Shown: positions 8,580-17,985 of the stretch, piece after piece
How the letters are laid out: every line of letters starts with the position of its first letter
Numbering within the stretch: the first letter of the stretch is position 1
Origin: Gammaproteobacteria bacterium
GTDB taxonomy: Bacteria; Pseudomonadota; Gammaproteobacteria; SZUA-229
Assembly: GCA_013041745.1 (NCBI GenBank)
Contig: JABDRN010000028.1
Location: forward strand, 123,028 to 174,344
Reading direction: 5' to 3'
Length of the DNA: 51,317 nt
Program-made: the position numbers and the translations under genes
Notes under the pieces: generated by a model
What the model saw: the letters and a program-made list of their open reading frames with translations, nothing else
What the model was told of the DNA's origin: nothing
Database searches by the model: none

Positions 8580-9545
8580 ATGAAATTATCCAGAACAAAA
8601 GTATTTACAGATGAACAATATTCTGTATTAATTCGAACCTATATCTTCCCGCTCATAGCGGTCGCCCTATTCCTGGGATTATGGGGCATATCTGCCTCAC
8701 AGGTACAGACATCACTGGGGCAGCTGCCCGGTCCGACCGCTGTGTTCCAGCAGGCAAGCAACCTTGTCGATGAGCATATCGCCGCGCGTGAAAAAGAGGT
8801 CAGTTTCTTAGAGCGCCAGGAGAAACGCAATGCGGCTAAACTGGAGAAGGATCCTGATGCGGTGGTTAAGATCCGCCCATACACCGGTAAGGCAACTTTC
8901 TTTGACCAGATTTTCACCAGCCTGTTTACCGTCTTCACCGGCTTTATCATGGCATCACTTATCGCCATTCCGATCGGTATCATCACCGGTTTGAGTAATG
9001 ACCTGTACCGCTCGATAAACCCCATCGTGCAGCTGCTAAAACCGATTTCGCCACTGGCCTGGCTGCCGATCGTGACCATGGTGGTCAGTGCAGTATATGT
9101 CAGTGATGATCCGATGTTCGACAAGTCTTACCTGACTTCAGCCTTCACCGTGATGCTGTGCTGTATGTGGCCGACATTGATCAATACCGCGGTCGGTGTC
9201 TCTACCGTAGATAAAGACCTGATCAATGTCAGCAAGGTGTTGAGGCTAGGCTGGTTTACCAAGGTCTACAAGATCATATTGCCATCGGCTGTGCCGATGA
9301 TCTTCACCGGCCTGCGTCTCAGCCTGAGCATCGGCTGGATGGTGTTGATAGCAGCTGAGATGCTTGCGCAAAACCCGGGTCTGGGCAAGTTTGTCTGGGA
9401 TGAGTTTCAGAATGGCAGCTCCAATTCGCTGGGCCGGATCATGGTCGCAGTGATCGCTATCGGTATCGTCGGCTACATGCTTGACCGCGGTATGCTGATG
9501 CTGCAGAAAAAAGTGTCATGGGATAAATCGGTCGTATTGCGATGA
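8580..9545 (+). CDS. nrtB: nitrate ABC transporter permease NrtB
   Basis: This 321-aa inner-membrane permease is of the BPD_transp_1/SsuC-NrtB type. TM1 is at about residues 24-42. It is followed by a roughly 60-residue charged loop (AAREKEVSFLERQEKRNAAK) not found in short SsuC-type permeases, then the core TM bundle from about residue 110. The coupling-loop signature that contacts the ATPase reads SKVLRLGWFTKVYKIILPSA followed by VPMIFTGLRLSLSIGW. It sits between the binding protein and the ATPase, with a long intercistronic hairpin upstream and about 40 nt downstream. GGAG precedes the ATG (TACCGGAGTAAACA). Confidence 0.93.
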   Translation: MKLSRTKVFTDEQYSVLIRTYIFPLIAVALFLGLWGISASQVQTSLGQLPGPTAVFQQASNLVDEHIAAREKEVSFLERQEKRNAAKLEKDPDAVVKIRPYTGKATFFDQIFTSLFTVFTGFIMASLIAIPIGIITGLSNDLYRSINPIVQLLKPISPLAWLPIVTMVVSAVYVSDDPMFDKSYLTSAFTVMLCCMWPTLINTAVGVSTVDKDLINVSKVLRLGWFTKVYKIILPSAVPMIFTGLRLSLSIGWMVLIAAEMLAQNPGLGKFVWDEFQNGSSNSLGRIMVAVIAIGIVGYMLDRGMLMLQKKVSWDKSVVLR

Positions 9546-9586
9546 TCAATGACGAGCTGAGATATAAAGATTCGGAGTTATAGAAT

Positions 9587-10468
9587 ATGAAAAACATACA
9601 TTTGAATATAGATCACATCTCTATGGAGTTCCCGACACCCGATGGCCCATACGTGGCATTGAGAGATGTTGATCTGAAGATGGCACAGGGCGAGTTCGTC
9701 TCATTGATCGGTCATTCTGGCTGTGGCAAATCCACTGTCCTCAATGTCGTCGCTGGTCTTTACCAGGCGACCAGGGGCGGCGTGGTACTGGATAACAAAG
9801 AGGTCGATGAGCCGGGTCCGGAACGTGCCGTGGTCTTTCAGAACCATTCATTACTGCCCTGGCTGACCGCGTATGAGAATGTTGAACTTGCGGTAAAACA
9901 GGTTTTTGGCCGAGCCAGATCTTCAAAGACCAAGAACAAGGCGGAGATGAAAGAATGGATAGAGTATAACCTGCACCTGGTCCATATGGACCATGCGATG
10001 CACAAACGCCCCGATGAGATCTCGGGTGGCATGAAGCAGCGCGTCGGTATTGCCCGTGCCTTGGCGATGGAGCCTAAAGTATTGCTGATGGATGAACCCT
10101 TTGGCGCGCTGGATGCGTTGACCCGTGCACATATGCAGGAGTCTTTGATGGAGATCCATGCCGACCTGGGCAACACCGTCATCATGATCACGCATGATGT
10201 CGATGAAGCGGTGCTATTGTCTGATCGCATCGTAATGATGACCAATGGGCCGGCAGCCACCATCGGTGAGATTCTCAAGATTGATCTGCCGCGTCCTCGC
10301 GACCGGGTCGAGCTTTCGGATAATGCAAATTATAACCATTACCGGCATGAAGTGCTGCAGTTCTTATATGAACGTCAAAGGCGCCCCGGCGAAGAGGTAG
10401 TGGCTGAAGAGGCAAGTGATGACGAAGCTGCGCCGAGTTTGAAAGTCGTTAAAACTGAAGCAGCATAA
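9587..10468 (+). CDS. nrtC: nitrate ABC transporter ATP-binding protein
   Basis: This 293-aa ABC ATPase energises nitrate uptake. The Walker A box is GHSGCGKST (residues 42-50), the signature SGGMKQR (146-152), Walker B VLLMDE (165-170), and the H-loop lies in MITHDVDEAVLLSDR. It lacks the extra substrate-binding-like domain of cyanobacterial NrtC and so is closer in architecture to NrtD/NasD; the symbol is one of convenience. The last about 25 residues are an acidic low-complexity tail (EEVVAEEASDDEAA). It is the third gene of the transporter operon, after which about 300 nt separate it from nirB. Confidence 0.92.
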   Translation: MKNIHLNIDHISMEFPTPDGPYVALRDVDLKMAQGEFVSLIGHSGCGKSTVLNVVAGLYQATRGGVVLDNKEVDEPGPERAVVFQNHSLLPWLTAYENVELAVKQVFGRARSSKTKNKAEMKEWIEYNLHLVHMDHAMHKRPDEISGGMKQRVGIARALAMEPKVLLMDEPFGALDALTRAHMQESLMEIHADLGNTVIMITHDVDEAVLLSDRIVMMTNGPAATIGEILKIDLPRPRDRVELSDNANYNHYRHEVLQFLYERQRRPGEEVVAEEASDDEAAPSLKVVKTEAA

Positions 10469-10637
10469 AACGACTGTATAACTAAGATTTATTAATGTAC
10501 ATATAGAAGTTTACCTTATCTGCGTACAGCCAAATACTCCGAGGTAGGTTGCCAGGGACGGCTTTTTTGGACTATGAAGTTTTCCAGTAGCCCATTTTTT
10601 TCTGGCGGAACATTACCGGTGCAACGAAAGCTGCTGT
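10469..10637. other. intergenic region nrtC-nirB, upstream part
   Basis: No gene is seen. A short GC stem with loop AGGGAC (10551-10562) is followed by six T residues (10563-10568). The stem is only 3 bp, so it is a weak terminator candidate for nrtABC. The downstream part of this gap carries the NtrC-like site and the candidate nirB promoter. Confidence 0.35.
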
Positions 10638-10654
10638 CGCACTTGGTTGGTGCA
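10638..10654 (+). promoter_or_regulatory. candidate NtrC-binding site upstream of nirB
   Basis: CGCACTTGGTTGGTGCA fits the NtrC dyad TGCACY-N5-GGTGCA at all but the first base. It lies about 50 bp upstream of a sigma-54-like element at 10706 and about 110 bp before the nirB start codon. This is a better dyad than the one before nrtA. Confidence 0.6.
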
Positions 10655-10705
10655 TATCCATTCTAATAGCAACTGTAAAGTGCTGTTTCTTGGTACAGGA
10701 GAGAT

Positions 10706-10721
10706 GGCATGGTTCTTGTTA
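10706..10721 (+). promoter_or_regulatory. possible sigma-54 promoter of nirBD
   Basis: Matching TGGCA-N6-TTG at the correct spacing, the sequence TGGCATGGTTCTTGTT carries GT rather than GC in the -12 box. It sits downstream of a good NtrC-like dyad and would give a leader of roughly 30 nt. The mismatch in the -12 element keeps confidence moderate. Confidence 0.4.
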
Positions 10722-10765
10722 GAGTATTAACAAGTAATAATATTCATCTGTGCAACGAGGCAATA

Positions 10766-13219
10766 ATGAAAGAAAAACTAGTTTTGATCGGTAATGGTAT
10801 GGCTGGTGTACGCGCACTTGAAGAACTGTTCAAGCACAACACCAGCAGTGATAAAGGCAGTGACCTTTATGATATTACCGTAATAGGTGCAGAGCCGCAC
10901 CCTAATTACAACCGCATCATGTTGTCTCCGGTGCTGGCCGGCGAACAGACCATCAATGACATCATCCTGAACACGTCTGAATGGTACGAAGAGAACGGTA
11001 TCGAACTGGTGACAGGTGACCCTGCGATAGAGATCTCTCGCATTCAAAAATCCGTTATAACCGAGAGTGGTAAGAATATTCATTATGACCGCCTGTTGAT
11101 TGCTACAGGTTCCACCCCGTTTATTATCCCTGTACCCGGTGCCGACAAAGAGGGTGTACTGGGTTTTCGCGACATCCATGATGTACAAACCATGGTGAAA
11201 GCATCCAGGGAATACAAAAAAGCTGTCGTCATCGGTGGCGGTCTGTTAGGCCTCGAAGCTGCTAACGGCCTGATGAAGCAGGGTATGGATGTGACCGTGG
11301 TGCACCTGCTGGACTCACTGATGGAGCGACAGTTAGATAAACCGGCATCTGCTCTGTTGAAAGCTTCACTGGAAACACGCGGTATGAAATTCCTCATGGA
11401 AGCATCGACTGCTGAGATCGTCGGTGACAAGCGTGTCAGCTCGGTTAAATTTGCAGATGGTTCTGAAGTCGAAGCTGATCTCGTGGTGATGGCTGTCGGA
11501 ATTCGACCTGATATCGAACTGGCACAGAAAGCCGGTATCCATTGCCAGCGCGGTATCGTTGTCAATGACACCATGCAGACGTTTGACCCGCTGATCTATG
11601 CTGTCGGTGAGTGTGTGCAGCACAGGAATGAATGTTACGGCCTGGTCGCACCTCTGTTCGAACAGGCCAGGGTGGCAGCTAACCACCTGGCGCAGGTAGG
11701 CAGTACACGTTATATCGGTTCCATGACTTCGACCAAATTAAAAGTAACCGGTATAGACCTTTTCTCTGCCGGTGAATTTAACGAAGAAGAAGGCGACGAA
11801 GTTTTACAGATGCAGGATGTCGCCAGTGGTGTTTATAAGAAGCTGGTGCTCAAGGACAATGTGATCAAGGGTGCCGTGATGTTCGGCGACACCATGGACG
11901 GTACCTGGTACTTCAGCCTGATGCGAGATGCAACGAATATCGCTGATTTCCGCCGGACCATCCTGTTTGGCCAGCATGACCTTGGCGATGCCGGTCACGG
12001 CGAAGCATCAGCGGTCATGTCTCTGCCGGATGATGCAGAGATTTGCGGCTGTAATGGTGTCTCCAAGGGTAACATCGTTCAGGCGATCAGCAAGAACGGT
12101 ATCTTTACATTGGATGAGGTGCGCGCCCACACCAAGGCATCCTCTTCCTGCGGCTCATGTACCGGGCTGGTCGAATCTATCCTGGCTTCGACGGTCGGTG
12201 AAGGTTATGACGCAACGCCGAGTAAGAAAGCCGTGTGTGCCTGTACCGACTGCAGTCATGATGAGGTGATCGATGCGATCAAGGATCATGAATTAAAAAC
12301 CATGGATGCGGTTCGCCAGTTCCTCGAATGGAAGACACCGGATGGCTGCGCCGCATGCCGTCCTGCGCTGAACTATTATCTGTTGGCGCGTTGGCCTGAA
12401 GAGTACCAGGATGATGCGCAGTCACGCTTCATCAATGAGCGTGCACACGGCAATATTCAAAAAGACGGCACCTACTCTGTAGTGCCGCGTATGTTCGGCG
12501 GCCTTGTTAAGCCGAACGAGCTGCGCGCTATCGCAGATGTCTGTGACAAATTCGAGGTGCCGGAGATGAAGGTGACCGGTGGCCAGCGTATCGATCTGTT
12601 CGGTGTCAAAAAAGAAGATCTGCCAGCGATGTGGAAAGATCTGACCGATGCCGGTTTTGTTTCCGGCCATGCTTACGGTAAAGCCATGCGCACGGTCAAG
12701 ACTTGTGCTGGTAAGACCTGGTGCCGCTTCGGGACACAGAATTCGACCCGTCTCGGTGTCAAGCTGGAAGAGCTGACATGGGGTTCCTACATGCAGCACA
12801 AATTTAAACTTGCCGTATCCGGTTGTCCGCGTAACTGTGCGGAAGCCACCATCAAAGATTTTGGCGTGGTCTGTGTCGACTCAGGTTATGAGTTGCATAT
12901 CGGTGGAAACGGTGGCATCAAGGTCCGCGTCACCGACCTGTTATGTAAAGTAGAGACAGAGGAAGAAGTGCTGGAATACTGTGCGGCCTTCACACAGAAG
13001 TATCGTGAAGAAGCGCATTACCTGGAGCGTACCGCGCCATGGGTGGAGCGTGTCGGCCTGACCTACGTCAAGGAGTGCATACTCGACGATGAGGCCGAAC
13101 GTAAAGCGCTGGCCGAGCGATTCAAGATAAGCCAGAAAGTCGCACAGGTCGACCCCTGGAAAGAACGTGCTGACGGCCAGGCTTCACATGAATTCACACC
13201 ATTAAAAATTGCGGGATAG
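10766..13219 (+). CDS. nirB: NADH-dependent nitrite reductase large subunit NirB
   Basis: This 817-aa cytoplasmic enzyme reduces nitrite to ammonium with NADH. Domains in order are: an FAD/NAD-binding pyridine nucleotide-disulfide oxidoreductase module (GNGMAGVRALEE near residue 8, GGGLLGLEAANGL in the NAD motif); two BFD-like [2Fe-2S] modules (C427/C429/C462/C465, then C491/C493...C528/C531); and the sirohaem-[4Fe-4S] reductase half-domains with cluster/sirohaem cysteines C647, C653, C687 and C691 (SGCPRNCAEA). I start at 10766, where CGAGG lies 5 nt upstream. The upstream in-frame ATG at 10709 falls in the candidate promoter region and adds 19 unrelated residues. nirD follows after 3 nt. 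It should have a cytoplasmic nitrite source, provided by the NarB-like enzyme downstream. Confidence 0.96.
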   Translation: MKEKLVLIGNGMAGVRALEELFKHNTSSDKGSDLYDITVIGAEPHPNYNRIMLSPVLAGEQTINDIILNTSEWYEENGIELVTGDPAIEISRIQKSVITESGKNIHYDRLLIATGSTPFIIPVPGADKEGVLGFRDIHDVQTMVKASREYKKAVVIGGGLLGLEAANGLMKQGMDVTVVHLLDSLMERQLDKPASALLKASLETRGMKFLMEASTAEIVGDKRVSSVKFADGSEVEADLVVMAVGIRPDIELAQKAGIHCQRGIVVNDTMQTFDPLIYAVGECVQHRNECYGLVAPLFEQARVAANHLAQVGSTRYIGSMTSTKLKVTGIDLFSAGEFNEEEGDEVLQMQDVASGVYKKLVLKDNVIKGAVMFGDTMDGTWYFSLMRDATNIADFRRTILFGQHDLGDAGHGEASAVMSLPDDAEICGCNGVSKGNIVQAISKNGIFTLDEVRAHTKASSSCGSCTGLVESILASTVGEGYDATPSKKAVCACTDCSHDEVIDAIKDHELKTMDAVRQFLEWKTPDGCAACRPALNYYLLARWPEEYQDDAQSRFINERAHGNIQKDGTYSVVPRMFGGLVKPNELRAIADVCDKFEVPEMKVTGGQRIDLFGVKKEDLPAMWKDLTDAGFVSGHAYGKAMRTVKTCAGKTWCRFGTQNSTRLGVKLEELTWGSYMQHKFKLAVSGCPRNCAEATIKDFGVVCVDSGYELHIGGNGGIKVRVTDLLCKVETEEEVLEYCAAFTQKYREEAHYLERTAPWVERVGLTYVKECILDDEAERKALAERFKISQKVAQVDPWKERADGQASHEFTPLKIAG

Positions 13220-13222
13220 ATC

Positions 13223-13579
13223 ATGAATATGAATGCATTGAAAGAAGAGTTAGACGGAGACAGCGGTATGGATGTCTGGACTGAAGTTGTTGCCCTGGAT
13301 CAGATACCGCAACTGGGTTCACGCGTGATCGCAACAGATACCATGAACATCGCAGTCTTTCGCACCGCAAGTGATGAAGTGTTCGCCATGAAAGATGAGT
13401 GTCCGCACAAGAAGGGCCCGCTGTCGCAGGGTATCGTTCATGGCACATCAGTAACCTGTCCACTGCATAACTGGAAGATCGACCTGGCCAGCGGTGAAGC
13501 GCTTGGGCCTGATGAAGGCTGTACGAATGTGTTCTCTGCAAAAGTTGAGAATGGCACAGTCTATATCGCCTTCAGGTAA
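13223..13579 (+). CDS. nirD: nitrite reductase small subunit NirD with intact Rieske ligands
   Basis: This 118-aa Rieske-fold partner of NirB starts 3 nt after the nirB stop codon. Unlike the enterobacterial NirD, which lacks cluster ligands, this copy keeps the Rieske pattern C60-P-H62 and C79-P-L-H82, so it could bind a [2Fe-2S] cluster. The rest is a compact beta-fold without signal peptide. It is cotranscribed with nirB. It could alternatively be called a Rieske 2Fe-2S protein, but the position makes NirD the best name. Confidence 0.93.
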   Translation: MNMNALKEELDGDSGMDVWTEVVALDQIPQLGSRVIATDTMNIAVFRTASDEVFAMKDECPHKKGPLSQGIVHGTSVTCPLHNWKIDLASGEALGPDEGCTNVFSAKVENGTVYIAFR

Positions 13580-13773
13580 AGCTTTTGAATGAGTGCGGTC
13601 TACACACTATGCCGGCAATAATTTTTGATGAGATATTAACCGTACAGATGTTCTGCGATCTCGAGCATCGGGGAGAATCTTGTAATGCAGTGGATCAAGA
13701 TCTCTCACCTTATTTCGAGATGACAGTCTTGTAAATTAAGGCTTCAGCGGCTCTGTGCCGAGATAAAAAAACT

Positions 13774-15978
13774 ATGTTATTTGGACGTAAGCAAAAGAAC
13801 CCGATAAAGATCGTCGACAAGGGAATCGTAGAGTGGAAGTATGCTACCTGTGGTTACTGTTCGACAGGTTGCGCCATCGAAGTGGGTTTGAATGAAGATG
13901 GCAAGCCGGTTTCTTCACGTGGTGTTGCGGAAGCGGATGTCAACCGGGGCAAGTTATGTCTGAAAGGCATCTATGAACATGAGCTGTTTGACTCGGCAGG
14001 ACGCGGCACGGTGCCGAGGAAGCGCGAGCACTGGCATGAAGAATGGCAGGATACCGACTGGGATACAGCGCTTGATGTTAGCCACGATGAGATCCGCCGC
14101 ATCCAGGAAAAATATGGTCGTGATTCTTTCGCCATTATATCGACCGGCCAGATGCTGACCGAAGAGTTTTATACCCTGGGCAAGTTGACGCGTGGACTGA
14201 TCGGCACCAATAACTATGATGGTAATACGACCCTGTGCATGGCTTCGGCCGTATCAGGTTATAAACGTTCATTTGGATCGGATGGCCCGCCAGGCTGCTA
14301 TGAGGACTTCGAGCATACCGATTGCCTGATCGCATGGGGTTCTAATCTTCCCGAGCAGCACCCCATCATCTACTGGCGCATGAAAGAGGCCCAGGAGAAG
14401 CGAAACTTTCCATTGATCGTGGTCGACCCGCGCGTCACCATGCTGGCACAGTTTGCTGACATACACCTGCCGATAACGCCAGGCACCGATGTCGTGCTGC
14501 AAAATGCCTTAATGCATGTCATCTTCGATGAGAACCTAGAGGACAGCGCATACATCGCTGCCAATACCAATGGTATCGAAGAACTGCGTGAAGAAGTAGC
14601 GAAATATGATCCGACCACTGCCGCAAAGATATGTGGTATCGATGAGGACACGATCCGAAGTGTCGCCCGTGTATTTGCCAAAGCGGATGCAGCCATGTCT
14701 ATCTGGACCATGGGTATCAACCAGTCGACGCACGGATCTGATGGTGTTGTCGGTATCAACAACCTGTCGCTGATCACCGGTAACATCGGCAAGCCCGGCG
14801 GCACCTCGCTCTCTATCACCGGGCAGTGTAATGCCATGGGTACCAGGGAGTGGTCTTCGTGTTCCGGCCTGCCAAACTACCGTGCGCTGGAAAATGAACA
14901 GGATCGTAAAGAGATCGCCGAGTTCTGGAATATCGAGGAATCGTTTCTGCCAGAGAAACGCGGCATGTTCCAGACAGATATTTACCATGCCATCGAAGCT
15001 GGCCACATCAAGGGCCTGTGGCTGATCGCTACCAACCCGTTGAGTTCGTTGCCCAATTCAGAACGTGTCCGGCGTGCCATGCAGAAGCTGGAATTCTGTG
15101 TGGTGCAGGACTGTTACCAAGATACCGAGAGTGCACAGTATGCGCACGTCTATCTGCCGGCCGGCACCTGGGCCGAAAAAGAAGGCGTGATGACCAATAC
15201 CGAGCGCCGTGTCAATCTGGTCAAACCGATCGTTGAACCACCGGGTGAGGCGAAACCCGACCTGTGGGTTTTTAACCAGATGGCGAAGCGTTTCAATAAA
15301 GACAACAGGGTAAGCTTCCCTGACAAAGCCGCCGATATCTTTATCGAGATGGCTGGTATATCCAGAGGCCGGCTGGCAGATATCTCTGGTATGAGTCACG
15401 ATCTGATCGAAAAGCACCGTGGTGTGCAATGGCCTTACACTGAAGAGCAACTCGGTAATAATGAGCAGCCGCCACCGGGCGGCAAGCGGTTATATACCGA
15501 GACAGCCAGTTTCTGTTATGCAGACGGCAAGGCCAAACTGATTCCACTGCCCTTTATCGATAACAATGAAGTGCCGGACGAAAAGTTTCCGATATGGCTT
15601 AACACCGGCCGTCTCGTCGAGCACTGGCATGGCCGCACCAAGACCGGAAAGATTGGTAACAATAATAAATACAGCCCGATACCGTTTATCGAGATAAACC
15701 CTGATCTTGCAGCTGAACTGGACCTTCAGCGTGGCGAGTATGTACGCCTGGTCTCGCGCCGTTCTGATGCCGTAGTTATGGCGACGCCGACGCAAAGGGT
15801 GCCAAAGAACATGATATTTCTGCCGTTTCATTTCCACGATTGCGCTAATCGACTGACCCTCGGCCTGCTCGATCCGCATTCACGTCAGCCCGCCTATAAA
15901 CAGTCGGCAGTGCGTATCGAGAAACTCGCAGACCAGGTAGCGGCGGCAAAACTTAGCATGGAAATGCGTGCATTCTAA
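13774..15978 (+). CDS. narB: cytoplasmic molybdopterin nitrate reductase catalytic subunit (NarB/NasA-like)
   Basis: This 734-aa bis-MGD oxidoreductase of the DMSO reductase family most likely reduces nitrate to nitrite. The N-terminal [4Fe-4S] motif is C26-x2-C29-x3-C33...C62. The Mo ligand is probably C155 in TTLCMASAV, the arrangement of Nas/Nap enzymes. A C-terminal molydop-binding domain (from about residue 600: WLNTGRLVEHWHGRTKTG) completes the fold. There is no Tat or Sec signal, so it is cytoplasmic. There is no C-terminal BFD [2Fe-2S] domain as in Klebsiella NasA. It lies between nirBD and a DmsBC-like fusion gene (5 nt gap), with mobB following. Substrate assignment rests on this context; another oxyanion substrate cannot be excluded from sequence. 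Confidence 0.87.
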   Translation: MLFGRKQKNPIKIVDKGIVEWKYATCGYCSTGCAIEVGLNEDGKPVSSRGVAEADVNRGKLCLKGIYEHELFDSAGRGTVPRKREHWHEEWQDTDWDTALDVSHDEIRRIQEKYGRDSFAIISTGQMLTEEFYTLGKLTRGLIGTNNYDGNTTLCMASAVSGYKRSFGSDGPPGCYEDFEHTDCLIAWGSNLPEQHPIIYWRMKEAQEKRNFPLIVVDPRVTMLAQFADIHLPITPGTDVVLQNALMHVIFDENLEDSAYIAANTNGIEELREEVAKYDPTTAAKICGIDEDTIRSVARVFAKADAAMSIWTMGINQSTHGSDGVVGINNLSLITGNIGKPGGTSLSITGQCNAMGTREWSSCSGLPNYRALENEQDRKEIAEFWNIEESFLPEKRGMFQTDIYHAIEAGHIKGLWLIATNPLSSLPNSERVRRAMQKLEFCVVQDCYQDTESAQYAHVYLPAGTWAEKEGVMTNTERRVNLVKPIVEPPGEAKPDLWVFNQMAKRFNKDNRVSFPDKAADIFIEMAGISRGRLADISGMSHDLIEKHRGVQWPYTEEQLGNNEQPPPGGKRLYTETASFCYADGKAKLIPLPFIDNNEVPDEKFPIWLNTGRLVEHWHGRTKTGKIGNNNKYSPIPFIEINPDLAAELDLQRGEYVRLVSRRSDAVVMATPTQRVPKNMIFLPFHFHDCANRLTLGLLDPHSRQPAYKQSAVRIEKLADQVAAAKLSMEMRAF

Positions 15979-15995
15979 AAAGGGTGATTAATTAC

Positions 15996-17897
15996 GTGTT
16001 AAAAAGAAGAGAAAACGAGCCGGCTTATGCCTTGTTGAATGACCCGAGCAGTCAGGCACAGAACCACTATGGTCATGCTATAGATACCGTGCAGCCGGAT
16101 GATCCGCTTCGTCAACAGTCATTTGTAATCAATGACGATGAGATCGCTGCTGAGAATCCTAACCGCTATAAGCAGCATGGCTTCTATTTTGATGCGGATA
16201 ACTGTATCGCCTGCCATGCATGTGAAGCAGCATGCAGCGAAAAGAATGATAACCCGGCTCATATATCATTCCGCTCGGTCGGCTTTGTTGAAGGCGGGAC
16301 TTATCCTGCGTATCAGCGACTGAATATTTCCATGGCCTGTAATCACTGCGATGATCCGGTCTGTCTCAAGGGTTGTCCGACGCGCGCCTACACCAAGTTT
16401 GCTGAATACGGTGCGGTACTGCAGGACCCGGATATCTGTTTTGGCTGCGGCTACTGTACATGGGTATGTCCTTACAATGCACCGCAGCTTGACCCGGTTA
16501 AAGGCCAGGTGACCAAATGCAATATGTGTGTCGACCGGCTCGAAGTCGGATTGAAGCCCGCCTGTGTCTCTGCCTGCCTGGGAAATGCGCTTGACTTTGG
16601 TGTGGTAGAAAATATCCCCGAAAACCGAAGCCAGGCAAAAACCGAGATCCCGGGTTTTCCGCGTACAGATATAACGCAACCGAATATCCGCTTTCAGCAG
16701 ACACGTACGCCGCAGCGTGATATGAACCGGGTAGACCAGAGCCCGGTGAAATATCATCGCGATGAACATTCTGAGAGTTTTAAACCTGTCGTCGATAAGG
16801 CGCAGGGCAGCGAGCGCAGCTGGAACCTGGCGAAGTTGCTCGGCTCACATGAGAATGCACATATCGCCTTTACCCTCAGTGCCCAGGCCGTGATGGCGGC
16901 TTTTCTGATTATGCTCAGTGGCTACGGCTTAGAACCGATGCAGAGTTACCAGTCGAGCAATGCGATGTTACCAGTGCAGCTTTTGATGATCGTATTGATG
17001 AGTTTTGGTCTGTTCAAACTGAACATGCATCTCGGTAAACCACATCGTTTCTATCGCGGATTCTATAACCTGAGGCATTCGCCTGTCAGTCGAGAGATCG
17101 CCGGTGTCTCTGCATTCTATACGGGGCTTCTCGGTTATAGTCTCTTTGCTCTGTTTGCTGTTTCCGACAACGGCTTCGCGGTCTATGCACAATACCTGCA
17201 GATAGTATTTGCCGGCATTGCTGTTCTGGGGGCGATACTCGGAGGCTACTACATGTACAGGCTGTACCGGATAGAAGCACGTCCGTTCTGGAATCACTGG
17301 TATACCGCGGCAAGTTTCTGTTCTAGCGGACTGACATTAGGTTCACTGTTACTCGGACTGGTTGCGTTAGCGACATCCAGTATGTCGCAGCAACTCGGTG
17401 GGTTCCTGATGGTACTGATGGCGATCGGCCTGCTGCTGGAGATCGTCGGGCTGAGCAGCCATGCGAGAAGTTTACGCTCCAGTGAGAGTGAAGGCGCAGC
17501 ATCCTTCTACCTGCAGACGACCCGCTTTGGTAATGCATACTGGCTGCGCAACGGCCTGTTGCTGCTGGCACTGGTGCTAACCGCTTATATCGGGTTTGGT
17601 GATGAGCATACACTGTTTGCATACAGCCTGTTAACGGCCAGTGTTTTTGCCAGTAACATCATCAGTCGCGCTTTGTTCTATGTCGTCGTGATCCCGACGA
17701 CGATGCCAGGGGCATTCTTCTGGAAAAATGCCGGCTTTGAAGAACATGCCAGAGAGGTCGGCCTGGCCGACATGCCACAGATGGGTGTGGCGTATGAGGG
17801 TCATCATGCATTCAGATTTGACGAGCTCATAGAAACGATCAGAACGACGACGATGAAACAAAAGTACGCACAGCTTCGCAGTATCTTTACTGGTTAG
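15996..17897 (+). CDS. fused DmsB-like 4x[4Fe-4S] and DmsC-like membrane subunit
   Basis: This protein of about 633 aa joins two normally separate subunits. Residues about 50-215 are a DmsB/NrfC-type ferredoxin with four complete cysteine sets (CIACHACEAAC, CNHCDDPVCLKGC, CFGCGYCTWVC, and CNMC with ACVSAC). Residues about 285-600 contain roughly eight transmembrane helices of the DmsC type, which oxidise quinol. It would link the quinone pool to the NarB-like subunit encoded 5 nt upstream. With no exported catalytic subunit, the ferredoxin half should face the cytoplasm. GTG codons occur at 15984 and 15996; AAAGGG leaves usable spacing only for the second, so I start there. This electron donor is unusual beside NirBD. 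Confidence 0.87.
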   Translation: MLKRRENEPAYALLNDPSSQAQNHYGHAIDTVQPDDPLRQQSFVINDDEIAAENPNRYKQHGFYFDADNCIACHACEAACSEKNDNPAHISFRSVGFVEGGTYPAYQRLNISMACNHCDDPVCLKGCPTRAYTKFAEYGAVLQDPDICFGCGYCTWVCPYNAPQLDPVKGQVTKCNMCVDRLEVGLKPACVSACLGNALDFGVVENIPENRSQAKTEIPGFPRTDITQPNIRFQQTRTPQRDMNRVDQSPVKYHRDEHSESFKPVVDKAQGSERSWNLAKLLGSHENAHIAFTLSAQAVMAAFLIMLSGYGLEPMQSYQSSNAMLPVQLLMIVLMSFGLFKLNMHLGKPHRFYRGFYNLRHSPVSREIAGVSAFYTGLLGYSLFALFAVSDNGFAVYAQYLQIVFAGIAVLGAILGGYYMYRLYRIEARPFWNHWYTAASFCSSGLTLGSLLLGLVALATSSMSQQLGGFLMVLMAIGLLLEIVGLSSHARSLRSSESEGAASFYLQTTRFGNAYWLRNGLLLLALVLTAYIGFGDEHTLFAYSLLTASVFASNIISRALFYVVVIPTTMPGAFFWKNAGFEEHAREVGLADMPQMGVAYEGHHAFRFDELIETIRTTTMKQKYAQLRSIFTG

Positions 17898-17985
17898 GAA
17901 TGGTTACATTAAATGCTGGGCTGACCTGATACCGGTGTCAGTCAGTAGTGGGGTGTCTACGGAGTAATCAACCAGTGTCACTATT

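Noticed and set aside
10551-10568. Short stem with loop AGGGAC (A1, G4) followed by T6 before nirB, as a second ANTAR motif
   Set aside because: The stem is only 3 bp and the preceding hairpin has a loop without A1, so it does not form the required pair.
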